This document shows positions 48,161-57,477 of a stretch of DNA of 64,000 nt, in pieces. Position 1 is the stretch's first letter, and every line of letters starts with the position of its first letter. This stretch comes from Gyrodactylus bullatarudis (Eukaryota > Platyhelminthes > Monogenea > Gyrodactylidea > Gyrodactylidae), in contig SSNU01000193.1 in the NCBI GenBank assembly GCA_012064415.1, positions 29,276-93,275 of the forward strand, written 5' to 3'. The notes under the pieces are model-generated. The model made no database searches, had not been told where the DNA came from, and saw nothing but the letters and a program-made list of their open reading frames with translations. The translations under genes and the position numbers were made by a program.

Positions 48161-48829
48161 ATGACTGTAAATATCCATATTTAATAATAAAAAACTTCTA
48201 TTCCAAAACAAACGTTAATCCAGTTATATTTTATAAGTGTTGAAAATTAAAATTTAAACAAAAAGTAATTGAAAAACAACTTTTGTTTTAAAATAATAAA
48301 TTTTAATTTTATGAACTTGAATAAAATTAGTGATTCTGAAAATTTGCTCTAAAAATTTAATGAGAAAATCTTTTTGAAGATTTTTTTCATTAATTAACAC
48401 AACTTCTGATGGTCTTGTGATTTCACTAAAAAATCTTTTTGTTATTGTTGTAAGATGGGTTCGTTTATCCCAGATAAATATAAGTCACGTTTATTCTAAT
48501 TCAAAAATAATCATTTATTCAATCTATATATTTAAACAAGTTGTATGACTTTTTCTATTTCCTTTTTGTTTAACTATTATGTGAAGCCAATACAAGTTTG
48601 TAATCAAATGTTAATTTTGTGACTCTCATACAACAGTTATTGTCCTTGTCCCCAGATCAATATTTCTCACAATTTTTAAGGTTTCTAAAATTTTTAATAA
48701 TGGATCTTCAGATCTCGGAATTTCTCAATCTTTAATCTAATTCCTTATTTTTATGTTTTTGCCTTCAATTCTGTTGAAAAATGAATAGTTTCTTGGTTTC
48801 AGCATATGCGAAGACTATTTCCAGAACAG

Positions 48830-49290
48830 CTTTAGCTTCAGCTTAGCTTTTTGAGTAGGAGAAATTCATCATCTACCTCCATCAAATCGTGAATACCATT
48901 TTTTCTCATTCTTTTTACAAGGTAATTTTTTATTTCTGCTGGATCCTCTACAAATGTTAAATCATTTAATAATTGATAATACTCATGTATTGTCGCAGAA
49001 GGCTTTTGAATATTTTATAAAAATCAAATAATTTTGAGAAATTGCTATCAAATCTCCAAATAAACTTTCTTTTTCAATACTCTCCTTTGCTTCTTGAACA
49101 ATTTTATCATCGCTTCGAATATCAGCTATTTTTCTTCGTATAGCTGTTAGATTTTTACATTAATACTCTACGGCCTTCAGCCAGCTCCCCCATCTTGTTA
49201 CAACTGTCTTCGGGGGCAATCCAATATCTTGAAATAATTTTTGTCTTTTTTATTTTTAACAACAAGCTGCCTTATTTCTTGGAAAATGTA
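48830..49290 (-). pseudogene. hAT transposase core remnant (hAT-2, part 1)
   Basis: The minus strand reads QRLFQDIGLPPKTVVTRWGS then WLKAVEY, later IHEYYQLLNDLTFVEDPAEI and KRMRKNGIHDLMEVDDEF in another frame. These match LFSDIGSPPKAVVTRWGSWL and KRLRKNAITQII of the hAT copy at 25 kb. There is at least one stop and two shifts. The continuation of the protein is at 43500-43655. Between 48809 and 48829 lies a 21-base inverted copy of 43630-43650. Confidence 0.7.
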
Positions 49291-49484
49291 AGCAACAAGC
49301 AAATATTTATCTATTTATGTTATTAAATAAAAATGCAATTATATATTTTTTATAGTAAGGCAGGAATATTGCGTATTAACGTCTGATCGGACATTTAATT
49401 ACAATTATGGAATGAATGAAGTCTCAATAATATTTAAAGCTTAAAATTTTTGTATGACCAAACAAAAGCTCTCAGACCAGCCCT

Positions 49485-49494
49485 TATTCTAATA
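49485..49494 (+). repeat. left target site duplication of the MULE
   Basis: TATTCTAATA, identical to 55966-55975. A 9-10 bp duplication is the hallmark of Mutator-like elements. Confidence 0.9.
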
Positions 49495-49838
49495 GAGTCA
49501 ATTACATTTTTGACTATATAGTGGTGGTCAAAAAAAAGTTTTCACTTTAAAAACTTGTTGTTGTTTGGTTATTTTAAATGGTATTTAGTTGCAAAATAGT
49601 TCATTCGGTTGAGCAATATATGCAAATAAAGTAATTTTTTTCGATTTGATTCATTCATAAATACAAAATTAAGAAATTACCGTTTTCATTGAAATTTATA
49701 TTGACAAAATAAAGTTTTCACTTTTTAAACTTTCTACTTCTTGTTTGTGAGAAGATTTTTGTATTAGGAAAATTAATTCACTGATCAGATATTTATTTGC
49801 ATTAATTATTACATTAATTATTCTGAAACAAATTCAAA

Positions 49839-50543
49839 ATGCAAAGCGAAAGACCGAAGAATTCAAAACTAAGCAATTTTGAAAAAGAATTGGCGTCATC
49901 ACTGAAATCAAAGGGTATCAGCCACCGTATTATTGCCAGAGAAATAGGAGAAAAAAACAACCATAAACAACTTATTTTCTTCGAGAAAATCTAATCGAAA
50001 AAGAGGTCGAAAACGTATAATTCCTAATTCTCTTAAAAACAGAATCAGGTTGATGGCTGTCAACGGGAGAAAAACGACCACACAAATAAAACAACAGTTT
50101 AATTTGAAAGCTAGCAATCGAACGATTCGTCGATTCTTAAAAAATGAACAAAATTTATATTGGGCAAAACCAAAACTGACTCCTAAATTATGTGAGAATG
50201 ATAAAATTTCTCGTAAAGACTGGGCTTGCAAGAAAATTATCGAAAATCAAAATTGGGGAAAGGTTATCTTTTCTGATGAGAAGAAGTTCAACTTGGATGG
50301 GCCAGACGGTCTCAGTGTATGTTGGATTGACAAATCTGTACTTAAGCCAACCAGGATTAAGAGAGGATTTGGTGGAGGAACTGTAATGGTATGGGGTTTT
50401 ATAACAAACGAAAATTTTGGCCGTTTGGTTGTTGTTGATCATAAACTTGATTCAAATTTCTATCAAAAAGTTTTAGAAGAGAGTATTCTACCTTTTAAAG
50501 AGGAGCTCGTGAATTCAAATTTAATTTTTCAACAGGATAACGC
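49839..50543 (+). pseudogene. Tc1 transposase, truncated by assembly gap
   Basis: The ATG at 49839 opens MQSERPKNSKLSNFEKELAS with a helix-turn-helix (HRIIAREIG). A frameshift near 49960-49975 joins to KSNRKRGRKRIIPNSLKNRI, a GRKR hook between two DNA-binding helices. DDE blocks follow: VIFSDEKKFNLDGPDG (first Asp), GGGTVMVWGFI and LIFQQDN (second Asp). The final Glu block lies in the gap 50544-51071. Apart from the shift the frame is open. Confidence 0.85.
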
Positions 50544-51071
50544 NNNNNNNNNNNNNNNNNNNNNNNNNNNNNNNNNNNNNNNNNNNNNNNNNNNNNNNNN
50601 NNNNNNNNNNNNNNNNNNNNNNNNNNNNNNNNNNNNNNNNNNNNNNNNNNNNNNNNNNNNNNNNNNNNNNNNNNNNNNNNNNNNNNNNNNNNNNNNNNNN
50701 NNNNNNNNNNNNNNNNNNNNNNNNNNNNNNNNNNNNNNNNNNNNNNNNNNNNNNNNNNNNNNNNNNNNNNNNNNNNNNNNNNNNNNNNNNNNNNNNNNNN
50801 NNNNNNNNNNNNNNNNNNNNNNNNNNNNNNNNNNNNNNNNNNNNNNNNNNNNNNNNNNNNNNNNNNNNNNNNNNNNNNNNNNNNNNNNNNNNNNNNNNNN
50901 NNNNNNNNNNNNNNNNNNNNNNNNNNNNNNNNNNNNNNNNNNNNNNNNNNNNNNNNNNNNNNNNNNNNNNNNNNNNNNNNNNNNNNNNNNNNNNNNNNNN
51001 NNNNNNNNNNNNNNNNNNNNNNNNNNNNNNNNNNNNNNNNNNNNNNNNNNNNNNNNNNNNNNNNNNNNNNN
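50544..51071. other. assembly gap (N)
   Basis: 528 unresolved bases. The expected content is the last third of the Tc1 transposase and the start of its right inverted repeat. Confidence 0.95.
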
Positions 51072-51274
51072 GAAAACTTTATTTTGTCAATATAAATTTC
51101 AATGAAAACGGTAATTTCTTAATTTTGTATTTATGAATGAATCAAATCGAAAAAAATTACTTTATTTGCATATATTGCTCAACCGAATGAACTATTTTGC
51201 AACTAAATACCATTTAAAATAACCAAACAACAACAAGTTTTTAAAGTGAAAACTTTTTTTTGGCCACCACTATA

Positions 51275-51586
51275 GTTATTTCATTTTTTACACTTTTAAC
51301 TACACTTTCTTCCATATTTTACACATTTGACTATGGTCAAATTTCAATTAAAATATTGAGATTTTTTTCCAAATTTATTTTGACTATAGTTAATTTTTTT
51401 TTTACATTTTTGACTACACTTTTTCTCATTATTACATTTTTGACTTTACAAATCCTAGGATCTCACAAAGGTTAATTATAATTCATGCCGTTAATTTAAT
51501 GGGGAACATAATTTTGTTAATCTCCATGTTATAATTCATTACAATCAAAGAATAATTATAAAGGGTTATTTTGACCATAGTTACGG
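51275..51586. repeat. left MULE terminal inverted repeat, inner part
   Basis: This is the reverse complement of about 55547-55941, minus ~80 bases of repeat units. It consists of TTGACTA / TTTTTACA repeats and ends in AAGGGTTATTTTGACCATAG. Confidence 0.85.
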
Positions 51587-51593
51587 GTGAAGC

Positions 51594-51830
51594 TTCCTCA
51601 ATTCACGCAAGGAATTATTAAACGATTCGGCAATGTTGGATGTAAGTTGGCCATAACGACAAGCTGGAAAAGAGTGATTTGTCCAATGTTTCGCGGGTAT
51701 ATTTACGAGATAATCAAAAATTTCATGATTTAGAGATTTTATTTCTTCCATCGCACTCTAGAAATTTGATTCTTCTTCTTGCATTACAGCTTTCCATAAA
51801 AGTCTATTTATATTTGTTCGGAATTTGGTT
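51594..51830 (-). pseudogene. MULE transposase, C-terminal piece
   Basis: The minus strand reads RLLWKAVMQEEESNF, a TAG stop, then SAMEEIKSLNHEIFDYLVNI, PAKHWTNHSFPACRYGQLTS and NIAESFNNSLRELRKLHP. These are the classic MULE blocks after the catalytic Glu (W...F..R.G..TSN..ESFN). It directly continues the core piece at 53012-53317; PLE-B separates the two. Confidence 0.85.
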
Positions 51831-51842
51831 TTAATGTTTTTG

Positions 51843-53000
51843 CAAATTAAATCTTTCATTGATGAACAAGCGGGTTTCGAGTTGTCAAGCCTGGAAATAG
51901 CAGATCTCATTAGGATTTGCTGTACAGATGTTCCTCTATCTTTTCAGAACAAAGTCTTCATACAGAAAGATGGGATAGCTATGCGTTCTCCTCTTAGTCC
52001 TCTTTTAGCAGATATCTTTTTAGGTTGGTTAGAGCTTAATAAAATGTCAGAAACTATCAATTCAAACTTTCAAGAAGAAGACTGACAATGGTAAATATCT
52101 TCATTATGCCAGTTTCAGTCCTATTTCGCATAAAGTTGGCTTAGTGATTGGTCTAGGAAAAAGGATAAGAAGAATAGCAAGTCCGGAGGAATGGCCGAAT
52201 GAAATAGAGAATTCAAAGTTGTGTCTGATGGAGAATGGTTATCCAAGGAAATTTGTAGACAAATTCATCAATGTTTCAGATAATAGGGATGAAGATGTAA
52301 ATACAGATGAAATTGAGAAAACTAAGATTTTCATGAGACTCAAAATCAAAGGCGACGGTTTTAGTAATGATATTAAAAGAAGACTCAACAATCTCATTGA
52401 TCAACATTACAATAATATACAATTGAAAATTGTATTTAAAACCCAGAGATTGTTCAGTTTGATTCATAAAGATTTACTCAAACCGGAAGAGAAGACTCTA
52501 CTAATTTATAAATTCCAATGTGACTGTGGTGCTTCTTACATAGGTAGAACAATTAGGAAGCTGTCTACAAGATCTAGTGATCATCTGAATAAGGACACTG
52601 CAGTGACGAGACACATCAAACAAGAGAAACATGCTGCTTCATTTTCGAACTTTTCTATTTTATACAAAAATCCATGTGATGACAGCATGCTAGCATAGAT
52701 GTATGGGTTAAAAAGAAATTCTTTATTAATCTATACAAACCCAATCTATGTGTTCAAAAGAACTATTCATATAACCTTCAACTCCCCTGGCCTATGTGAG
52801 CTTTTTCACTTTTCTCTCCACTGTTGCTAATTATTGGAGAGTTTTGGTGTTTTTTCAGCTTACATTTTATTCTTATTTCTAAAAATTTTACTATTTCTTT
52901 CATTATTTGTAAATTATTAACTTGAATGAATTTTCTAACTTTTATCATTTTTTAAGCAATACCACTGATGATGCTTTGAGAAATGTACATATGGTTTTAA
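51843..53000 (+). mobile_element. Penelope-like element copy B, internally deleted
   Basis: The reverse transcriptase part (51843-52075: IKSFIDEQAGFELSSLEIAD, KDGIAMRSPLSPLLADIFLG) jumps directly to the linker KKTDNGKYLHYASFSPISHK. The deleted segment includes the catalytic YVDD box, present in copy D. The GIY-YIG region follows (52144-52698), with an 8-base insertion near 52689-52696 that causes a stop. The 3' untranslated part ends at TATGGTTTTAAT. The 9 bases GGTTTTAAT occur at both borders (51826-51834 and about 52993-53001). Confidence 0.85.
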
Positions 53001-53011
53001 TACGTGAATTA

Positions 53012-53317
53012 CTAATTCATAATATGGTAAAGACAGTAGGAATGATTAGAATGAAGAATCTCTGAGACTGATTTCATTAGACCTTTCTCTCTGTCTGAAA
53101 TAATTATCAAGTTATTTTTGTCTTCAAGTTGAAGAGACGCATTAAGATTCCCGATAAAAATGGACCAGTATTTATAATTCTCAAAAGGAGCGAAGGCAAT
53201 AGCTATTGGATAAATTTCAATGTTACCATCAATACCTGTTGCGACTAAGGGAATATAATTGCATGATTGTTTCATATGGCATCCATCTAGAGTGATCAAC
53301 GGAGCAGAATTCTGAAA
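53012..53317 (-). pseudogene. MULE transposase, catalytic core piece
   Basis: The minus strand gives NSAPLITLDGCHMKQSCNYI, PLVATGIDGNIEIYPIAIAF, NLIIISDREKGLMKSVSEIL and YCLYHIM. These contain the first two Asp of the MULE DDE triad (LDG and SDR) and the CxxH block. An acceptor-like CATTTCAG precedes NSAP, so this is the start of an exon. The reading is undamaged until PLE-B interrupts it after YHIM. Confidence 0.88.
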
Positions 53318-53359
53318 TGCATTTATTTAATTAAAATTGAAGAAAAAGATATATTAACA

Positions 53360-53985
53360 CCAAATACGTATTTCTTAAAGAATCACCAGTGGTATTGCTT
53401 TAAAAATGATAAGAGTTAAATAATTGAATGAAAATAATAATTTACAAATATGAAAGAAATAGTAAAAGAATAATAGAAAAAACACCAAAACTCTCCAATA
53501 AATAGCAACAATGGAGAGAAAAGTGAAAAAGCTCACATCGGCCAAGGTAGTTGAAGATTATATGAATAGTTTTTCTGAACGCATAGATTAGGTTTGTGTT
53601 GATTGATAAAGAATTTCTCCTTTACCCACACATCTATGCTGTCATATATAAAACGGAAAAATTTGAAATTGAAGCTGCGTGGTTTTTTTGTTTAAGATGT
53701 CTAGTAACCGCAGTATCCTTATGTAAATGATCATTCGATCTTGTAGACAATTTCCTAATAGTTCTTCCTATGTAAGAAGTGCCACAATCACATTGGAATT
53801 TATAAACTAATAGAGTTTTCTCTTCAGGCTTGAGTAAATCCTTATGAATCAAACTGAACAATCTCTGTGTTTTAAATACAATTTTCAATTGTATATTATT
53901 ATAATGTTGATCGATGAGATTGATCAGTTTTCTCCTAACATCATTACTAAAACCATCCCCTTTGAAGTTCAGTTTCATGAAAATT
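53360..53985 (-). mobile_element. Penelope-like element copy C, 5'-truncated
   Basis: On the minus strand: IFMKLNFKGDGFSNDVRRKL, CDCGTSYIGRTIRKLSTRSN, then a break near YMTA, and the shared PLE 3' untranslated region down to 53360. Reverse transcriptase missing. It lies in what appears to be the intron of the MULE transposase, between the core exon and the LINE. Confidence 0.85.
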
Positions 53986-54083
53986 TTTTCTTGCAGAGCT
54001 TTTAGGGATGTTCTTAATCTTAGAAAATAAATTATTATAATCAAACGGATGAAACTACTCAAAAAATACTTACATGAGAGCTT
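53986..54083 (+). repeat. 97-98 bp direct repeat flanking the nested LINE, left copy
   Basis: TTTTTCTTGCAGAGC ... TTACATGAGAGC is repeated at 55037-55133 with one substitution seen. Read on the minus strand it contains a strong splice donor (ATGTAAGTATTT) belonging to the MULE intron. Confidence 0.85.
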
Positions 54084-55036
54084 AAGTTCGTCTTCAGGGT
54101 TAAAAACTCCCTTGATATTTTAAAAATCAACAGAAACTTCTACCTTCTTAAAGATTCACTCGAGTCCATGGGGCTCTATATTAATAGAGATAAATGCAAA
54201 ATAATGCTCCCATTGGGTCTCCCTGCAACCCTCCTTGAATCTCTTCTACTTCCTGGAGAAATTGTCTCCTTTAACTTTGATCTAGGTTTCGGTATCAACT
54301 CCAAGTTAAAAATTGATCCCTTTTCCAACCTCTCCAAAATTAATTCAACAATCTTCACTATTCTAAAATTCTCTAAAACGCCACAACTAAGAATTAAGGC
54401 CTACAAATCCTTAGTTTTAAATAACTTTGACTATTTAGCTCCGCTACTCACAAACCTGACCTATACTCAGGCACGTGATTTAGAAAGAATTCAAGCCTCC
54501 TTCCTATACTGGGTTTTCCCTGACCTTGATTCCTATAATGCTCACATTTTGGTTTCAGGTCTGAACCCTCTATGGGTTAGAAGGTTGGCATTTATAGTAA
54601 AAATTTTTATTGAATCCTCTTCTATGATCGAGCATGTTTATTCCTTAAGAAGAATAGTTTATGATGAACATTTCCTACTCTCAGCTTTTAACATGATTAA
54701 AGATAAATATGACATTATGAACTGTGATAATCTTCACTCTATAAAGACCATCATGAGTCATATTCGTTCTAAAATAGACTATTCTATTACTCTATTATAT
54801 CCCGATCTTCACTAAAATTCCAGAATGATTATTGTAAAAATTTTGAGATTAACATGCCAGTTACAATTTACAAACTGATGCGATATTTTAAAGATCACTC
54901 ATCCAGTTATGATTTTTATTTTTTCAAGAAAACTAGATTAACATTTTTATTTATTTTTCATATCTTCCATTGTACATATTCATTACTCTATTTAATACAG
55001 ATTGTATTTCTAACAAAAAAAACGGCTGAAGAATAC
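54084..55036 (+). mobile_element. LINE fragment, 3' end only
   Basis: Starting just after the YADD position of the reverse transcriptase, the plus strand reads KFVFRVKNSLDILKINRNF, LLKDSLESMGLYINRDKCKI and, further on, SLVLNNFDYLAPLLTNL and LERIQASFLYWVFPDLDSYN, ending at LLYPDLH (stop 54813-54815). An A-rich tail follows (about 55015-55024). Organisation parallels the C-terminal part of the LINE at 46.9-48.2 kb. A 97-bp direct duplication flanks it. Confidence 0.8.
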
Positions 55037-55125
55037 TTTTTCTTGCAGAGCTTTTAGGGATGTTCTTAATCTTAGAAAATAAGTTATTATAATCAAACGG
55101 ATGAAACTACTCAAAAAATACTTAC

Positions 55126-55353
55126 ATGAGAGCAAGAATGCATTTGGATTTGAGTTAGACTGATAATTCCGCTTTTCTTTTGTAAAAGCGAATTTCGAAA
55201 GAACAATTTTTGTCATCGCAATTGTATTCCGTTGTTGTTTTGTCATTTCTGATAACACGGAAATCTTTTTGAATATTCCTAGATAATATGCACTGCGCTT
55301 TTCGCTTCATCAACAGTATTGTAAATTTTCTTGATTTCGTAAGAGGTTTCCAT
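55126..55353 (-). pseudogene. MULE transposase, N-terminal piece
   Basis: An ATG at 55351-55353 opens METSYEIKKIYNTVDEAKSA. After one shift, QKDFRVIRNDKTTTEYNCDD, CSFEIRFYKRKAEL and, in a further frame, MHSCSH appear. This is the Cys/His-containing N-terminal DNA-binding region usual in MULE proteins. A GTAAGT donor at 55120-55125 ends the exon. Two frame changes and a stop show decay. Confidence 0.65.
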
Positions 55354-55546
55354 TTTGAATGTGAAAAAAGTTTCTCTCGAATTTAAGCCTAAGGAAAAAT
55401 GATTTCTATTGTTTGTTTTAGGAATCTATAAAAGGATGTAAAGTAATGAAAATCATTGGTTCTTTATGGATCTAAGGCAATATTCCATGGAGGGGCTTTA
55501 AGATCATAGTTTCAGCAACTTGATTACGTTTTATTATTTCTGACTT

Positions 55547-55965
55547 GTAACTATGGTCAAAATAACCCTTTATAATTATTCTTTGATCGTAATGAATTAT
55601 AACATGAAGATTAACAAAATTATATTCCCCATTGAATTAACGGCATGAATTATAATTAACCTTAAAATAACCTTTGTGAGATCCTTGTAGTCAAAAATGT
55701 AAAAAAAAAATTAACTATAGTCAAAATAAATATGGAAAAAAATCTCAATATTTTAATTGAAATTTGACTATAGTCAAATGTGTAAAATATGAAAGAAAGT
55801 GTAGTCAAAAGTAAAATATTTTTTCAAATTGTAGTCAAATCTGTAAAAAGTGTAGTTAAAAATGTAAATATGAGAGAAAGTGTAGTCAAAAACATAATAA
55901 AGAAAAAAAAGTGTAGTCAAAAGTGTAAAAATTGAAATAACTATAGTCAAAAATGTAATTCACTC
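55547..55965. repeat. right MULE terminal inverted repeat
   Basis: About 419 bp made of repeated AGTGTAGTCAAAA / TGTAAAA units, ending in GTAATTCACTC next to the TATTCTAATA duplication. Counterpart of 49495-49518 plus 51275-51586. Confidence 0.88.
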
Positions 55966-55975
55966 TATTCTAATA
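55966..55975 (+). repeat. right target site duplication of the MULE
   Basis: TATTCTAATA, identical to 49485-49494. Confidence 0.9.
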
Positions 55976-56185
55976 TTGAGACGCATTAGAAACATCATGA
56001 ATCAAATGAAGAGATGATCAAAAATATCGCAGAAAAGAATCTTGATAAAATCGGTATCTTAGTTTTGAAAAATCCCGAAATAGTAACATTCTCTGTTTTA
56101 AATTAAATTTTTTGAGGATTTATTCTATTCAACTTCGAAAAAATTATTTGTTCGCATATAATACTTAAACTTTAAAAAATAAAAA

Positions 56186-57023
56186 TTGTACTTTTATAAA
56201 AATTGTGAAACTTTTTTGATGCACGACTTTTTTGTTTACACAGGATCTAAAGTTATTCCGGACTCGAAATTAGGTCCCTGTAGCCAAAATGTCCAAAAGC
56301 CAACACAGACTCAAGATCCTAATCGGAAGTTTTCTCTTTTCTTTGATAATTACTTCTCAACAATTGAACTGATTAATTACCTGAGTTCTCAAGGCCATTC
56401 AGCAGTTGCTACAATTAGAGCTAATAGAACACGCAATGCTCCTCTGAAAACAGACAAAATACTCAAAAAGTCTGGAAGAGGTTCAATTGATGTAATTTAT
56501 AACTCAGCATACAAATTTGCAATAGTAAAATGGTTTGATAACAGATGTGTTAAACTAATATCAAATAGTCTTGAAGTCCAACCCTTGGGAACAGTACAAA
56601 GATATGACAAAAATACAAAAAAACAATTATTAGTTCCATACCCAGAACACTAACACAGAACACGAAATTCATAAAGTTTCAAGAAATAAATGAAGAAGAT
56701 GCTCGATCTGTAGGGCTTTCACCCCTGTCAAGTGTAAAAAATGTGAAAGTTTTTTTTGTCTTTTGGAAAATAGAAATTGTTTTTCTAAACATACAAGTTA
56801 AATAAAAAATGTTTAAAAAAAATTCTTCTAGCTCAAAATTTATATAAGAAAAATTTTAGTACCCTTCAGTACCAATGTAGCCATATGGAACAGGTCAAAA
56901 TTATGATCTTGATCGTGAATTTTGACTTTGATTTTTTGACATGTTCATCTATGTGCCATGCAGATTAAACTGTGCAATTTTCAAAAAAATTGGATGAAAT
57001 TTATGGAGTTGGTATTGAAAGGG
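56186..57023 (+). pseudogene. piggyBac transposase fragment with right end
   Basis: The fragment starts inside the catalytic domain (FLMHDFFVYTGSKV). It shows KFSLFFDNYFSTIELINYLS, VATIRANRTRNAP and KKSGRGSIDVIYNSAYKF, and stops after LLVPYPEH at 56653. The C-terminal Cys-rich ribbon is still readable at about 56699-56806 (CSICRAFTPVKCKKCESFFC), so the stretch between was deleted. The 3' end GGTATTGAAAGGG abuts TTAA (57024-57027), a proper piggyBac terminus. N-terminal half and left end are missing. It is a different family from 811-3161. Confidence 0.8.
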
Positions 57024-57475
57024 TTAATGTCCTAGAATTTATTTTTACGAAAAACTGTCCACCACTTTAGTTTTTTCCTTTTTGGTAAAATGTATTTTCG
57101 CCTACTTAACTACTTTCGTGAGGTTCCTTCTATATAGGCCGATTATTCAAATTCGGAAATTATCAGTTAATAGGCCGTTCCAAACGATATCACATAATCT
57201 ATTTTATAATTCAAGCTAAACAAATCTCAAAAATACCAAAAAGTCTCAAAGAGATATATAAACTTTGACAAAATATTCAATTTGGTTTTTATCTACTTGT
57301 TAGTAGATTGGAAAAACAGAAAATTAATTTTCTTAAATGGGATCAAAAGAATCCTTATTGAGTAGAATTCCTATTAGTATCTCATTTAGAATACTTTTAT
57401 ATCAATTATGAGTCTTTTCATGTCCATTTTAAGAAGAAATCAATTAGTATTTAATTTTGCTCACTTCTTTCGTTT
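57024..57475 (+). repeat. dispersed repeat R, copy 2
   Basis: It matches 34867-35345 from its first base TTAATGTCCTAG, with small indels (29 bases absent near 57419). It starts exactly where the piggyBac end stops and is followed by PLE-D. Confidence 0.85.
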
Positions 57476-57477
57476 CC

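Larger units (their letters stand above)
44655..48200 (+). mobile_element. non-LTR retrotransposon (LINE, APE-type)
   Basis: ORF1-like region 44775-45692, then an apurinic-type endonuclease, reverse transcriptase and C-terminal region up to 48157, all on the plus strand. The 5' end is not defined; an upstream frame from 44683 (MLNNEKMFNQADAQPRN) probably belongs to ORF1. The 3' end lies in an A/T-rich stretch after 48160. The architecture is that of Jockey/CR1-like LINEs. The element and its flanks interrupt an older hAT copy. Confidence 0.85.
49519..51272 (+). mobile_element. Tc1-type transposon with ~210-bp inverted repeats
   Basis: TA dinucleotides flank ends TAGTGGTGGTCAAAAAAAAG (left) and TAGTGGTGGCCAAAAAAAAG (right, minus strand). 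The inverted repeats run to about 49734 and from about 51073, and contain AATTACCGTTTTCATTGAAA on both sides. It sits inside the left terminal repeat of the MULE, so it inserted later. Part of the interior is an assembly gap. Confidence 0.9.
49495..55965 (-). mobile_element. Mutator-like element (MULE) with long inverted repeats and four nested insertions
   Basis: The ends GAGTCAATTACATTTTTGAC (left) and GAGTGAATTACATTTTTGAC (right, minus strand) are flanked by TATTCTAATA on both sides. The right inverted repeat runs about 55547-55965 (~419 bp). The left one is 49495-49518 plus 51275-51586, split by a Tc1 insertion. Both are built of repeating TAGTCAAAA / TGTAAAA units. Inside, pieces of one minus-strand MULE transposase lie at 55126-55353, 53012-53317 and 51594-51815. 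Foreign inserts: Tc1 49519-51272, PLE-B ~51843-53000, PLE-C ~53360-53985, LINE ~54084-55036. Length 6,471 bp includes a gap of N. Confidence 0.9.

Noticed and set aside
50188..50442. Minus-strand ORF opposite the Tc1 transposase
   Set aside because: Antisense shadow; the plus frame holds all DDE blocks.
49495..51586. TAGTCAAAA/TGTAAAA repeats as a CRISPR array or plain microsatellite
   Set aside because: Units vary in length and spacing, the genome is eukaryotic, and the inverted partner plus 10-bp duplication explain them as MULE ends.
54176..54358. Minus-strand ORF in the nested LINE
   Set aside because: It is antisense to a clear reverse transcriptase-derived frame.
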